A stretch of DNA of 64,000 bases from contig DAMBWF010000012.1 in assembly GCA_032052615.1 (NCBI GenBank), positions 28,780-92,779 on the forward strand. The letters run 5' to 3'. Each line of letters starts with the position of its first letter. Within the stretch, counting starts at the first letter, position 1. The notes beneath the pieces were generated by a model that saw only the letters and a list, made by a program, of their open reading frames with translations, did no database searches and had not been told where the DNA came from. Below are positions 62,516 to 64,000 of the stretch, piece after piece. The position numbers were made by a program, and so were the translations under genes. The DNA is from Pseudomonas_T sp032052615. Its GTDB lineage: Bacteria > Pseudomonadota > Gammaproteobacteria > Pseudomonadales > Pseudomonadaceae.

Positions 62516-63337
62516 CTACCGCTTGCGGGGAACTGTTTGATAGCGTGCAGATCCGTTACTGCAGCAAATAGCCGACTGGTGATCGTCCTTATCGAAACAG
62601 AGGATGGTCTCGCAGTATCCGCCGATCTGATCGATGTTCGATTCAGCAACGGCTGGCAACCACTTACCAAGCTCAGCTGCGGGTACCTTCTTCTCGTTGA
62701 TGTAGCAGTCGTCATCCATGCGCGGATTACACCAGGCGGATTTGATTTCCGGCCATTCGGATTGATCTGACGTGCCTATAGCTTGAGCACCTTCTTTCTG
62801 CGCCTGCCAGGCTGCATAGCCGCCTTCATAGCGTCCATCGAACGTGCCAGCCAGCCGGTCATCCGGGACGCCGATATCCAGGTAGAACTGATACAGGAGA
62901 GATCCTGCCTCGGCATACGACACTTGGCGCGAGGTGTCGACGCGGTAGGCCACCGGTTTGCCATCGGTGCTGGTGCCGATGCGGTACCAGATCGACAGTG
63001 CGAAGAAGACATCCTGATTCCATTCACCCACGATGGTGGTGTTTGTCCGGCACTTACCGCGCAGGCACGTACCGCTTACCTGGTTGGCATAACGCACATC
63101 CTGCTGGCGCTGGGGATTCCAGATGAGCACCTCGCGGGAGGTCTCCAGCCAGGTGCACTTAATCATGGGCTGCCCGTTGAAGGCTTTCTTGGTGATACAG
63201 GGGATGGCTTCAGGAAGTCCTGCGGTGGATGTTTCATCCGGGTAGGCGATACCACCCCAGGCGTAATGGTCCACAAGGCCGCCGGCATGGGCAGTGGTGC
63301 AGAAAGCAAGCAGCAGGATGCTGAGTATCCGTTTCAT
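62516..63337 (-). CDS. Secreted cysteine-rich island protein of unknown function
   Basis: 273 residues with a signal peptide (MKRILSILLLAFCTTAHA, cleavage near 18). The mature protein has about eleven cysteines in pairs (SGTCLRGKCRTN, SAWCNPRMDDDCYIN, GYCETILCFDKDDHQSAICC), implying disulfides and a periplasmic or surface location, and is rich in Trp, Tyr and Asp. I do not recognise the family; it could be part of a conjugation or phage assembly system. On minus, facing hsdR. Confidence 0.7.
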   Translation of the reverse strand: MKRILSILLLAFCTTAHAGGLVDHYAWGGIAYPDETSTAGLPEAIPCITKKAFNGQPMIKCTWLETSREVLIWNPQRQQDVRYANQVSGTCLRGKCRTNTTIVGEWNQDVFFALSIWYRIGTSTDGKPVAYRVDTSRQVSYAEAGSLLYQFYLDIGVPDDRLAGTFDGRYEGGYAAWQAQKEGAQAIGTSDQSEWPEIKSAWCNPRMDDDCYINEKKVPAAELGKWLPAVAESNIDQIGGYCETILCFDKDDHQSAICCSNGSARYQTVPRKR

Positions 63338-63468
63338 GGGGTAACTCCAGGTTGTCGGTTTTTGCGAGCGAATTTGCTCCGGCCGTGATGACTGGGGCGT
63401 AGCAGACGAGCCCGCAACCAGAGCGGGGCTAGTAGCGATCAGAAAGCTATGGAAATGGGGCGAAGGGG

Positions 63469-63822
63469 TTACTTCTTGTAGATAACCTTGAGTCGCTGGT
63501 TCACATAGTCCTTGAGGATTTCGTAGTCAGGGTTTCGTGTGAGGAGGTTGTGTCCAGCGCTGGCTGCGGCTGTGACTCCCAAGACAGTCAGTGTCACGGG
63601 TGCCGAAGCTAGACTGGCGAGCGCACCAAGCGCGCCACCTTGAGCGAGTGCGCTTTTCGTATCGCTCTTGACGCGACACTTCATTCCCAGGCTTTCGATC
63701 TTGGTCTCGACCAGTTTGATGCCGGCCATGAAGTTGCCCCTGAGGCCATTGATCTCGAAGGAGGCCCTGTTTCGCACGAGGCTGTCGATCTGCGCTTCGT
63801 TCAGTCCGGTGATGACGTACAT
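63469..63822 (-). CDS. Small protein with a hydrophobic Ala/Gly-rich segment, unknown function
   Basis: 117 residues if it starts at ATG 63822, preceded by GGGAG on the minus strand; an in-frame ATG at 63954 would overlap the next gene's start region. Residues about 62-95 (GGALGALASLASAPVTLTVL then GVTAAASAGHNLL) form a membrane-like, small-residue-rich segment, followed by a charged end NPDYEILKDYVNQRLKVIYKK (NPDYEI is conserved in similar hypothetical proteins I have seen). Function unknown. Confidence 0.6.
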   Translation of the reverse strand: MYVITGLNEAQIDSLVRNRASFEINGLRGNFMAGIKLVETKIESLGMKCRVKSDTKSALAQGGALGALASLASAPVTLTVLGVTAAASAGHNLLTRNPDYEILKDYVNQRLKVIYKK

Positions 63823-63952
63823 GCTGTTTGTGCTCCCTGCTTGGAGTTGGAGGAAAAGTCGAATATCAACTTTTTGGGTTGAGTTTCGGTTTGTGAAGTC
63901 CTTCATGTCAACGGGTTGATGCCCAACCATCCAGGTTGATCTGGAGGGTGGC

Positions 63953-64000
63953 ATGTCGAAAACCGATTCGAAGCAGTTGGCGGAAGTCGTGGGTCAAGCG
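63953..64000 (+). CDS. Start of an unidentified island gene (partial)
   Basis: ATG 63953 follows CTGGAGGG at a good distance and opens MSKTDSKQLAEVVGQA before the window ends. Too short to identify. Confidence 0.5.
   Translation, partial: MSKTDSKQLAEVVGQA

Noticed and set aside
45123..63954. CRISPR array or insertion sequence in the island
   Set aside because: I saw no regularly spaced repeats and no transposase-like frame; the only tandem repeats are the three 12-bp units within hsdS and two 11-bp units at 45048-45070.

Overview
The window is a high-GC gammaproteobacterial chromosome segment, almost certainly Pseudomonas in the broad sense. The evidence is gene order as much as gene content. 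The runs acnB / DUF1289 / tandem Usp / lpxH-ppiB / glnS / cysS / folD / tRNA cluster, tig-clpP-clpX-lon-hupB-ppiD and thrS-infC-rpmI-rplT-pheS-pheT-ihfA-merR-tRNA-Pro are all arranged as in Pseudomonas. The lysine-catabolism block amaA/amaB/lysR/hglS matches the P. putida arrangement. I could not place the species from sequence alone.

Layout. 1-10 kb: a spermidine-synthase-like methyltransferase, the RNA helicase deaD with a long leader, a small lipoprotein, acnB, DUF1289 and Usp genes, then miaE preceded by what looks like a broken tandem copy of its own 5' end, and lpxH-ppiB. 10-15 kb: glnS, cysS, folD and a tRNA Arg-His-Leu cluster with a recognisable promoter. 15-28 kb: an intergenic tract, a 58-aa acidic protein, a chemoreceptor, a secreted lysyl-endopeptidase-like protease, galU, gor, a TRIC-type channel gene, and two divergent arms for lysine breakdown (lysR-hglS on minus, amaB-amaA on plus). 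28-37 kb: the proteostasis block tig, clpP, clpX, lon (with a sigma32-type promoter), hupB, a degenerate-looking tRNA-Asp and ppiD. 37-45 kb: a 630-base structured non-coding stretch and then the translation operon thrS through ihfA/merR, ending at tRNA-Pro(GGG).

45-64 kb: accessory DNA inserted beside tRNA-Pro. No complete integrase is visible; a possible integrase C-terminal remnant lies just after the tRNA, and the right end is outside the window. The island starts with plasmid/phage-like genes (a ribbon-helix-helix protein, an unknown winged-helix-like protein, AlpA, an inovirus Gp2-type protein with an HxH motif). It then carries a defence cluster built around one WYL (BrxR/CapW-like) regulator. 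To its left, on minus, is an operon of a three-part NUDIX fusion protein, McrB and McrC (type IV restriction of modified DNA). To its right, on plus, is hsdM-rhuM-hsdS-hsdR, a type I restriction-modification operon whose genes overlap by four bases at every junction. Two unrecognised minus-strand genes and the start of another plus-strand gene close the window.

The most notable points are the WYL-centred divergent defence module with its NUDIX fusion gene, the three exact 12-bp repeats in the hsdS spacer, the miaE 5' relic, the degenerate tRNA-Asp, and the structured ppiD-thrS intergenic region.
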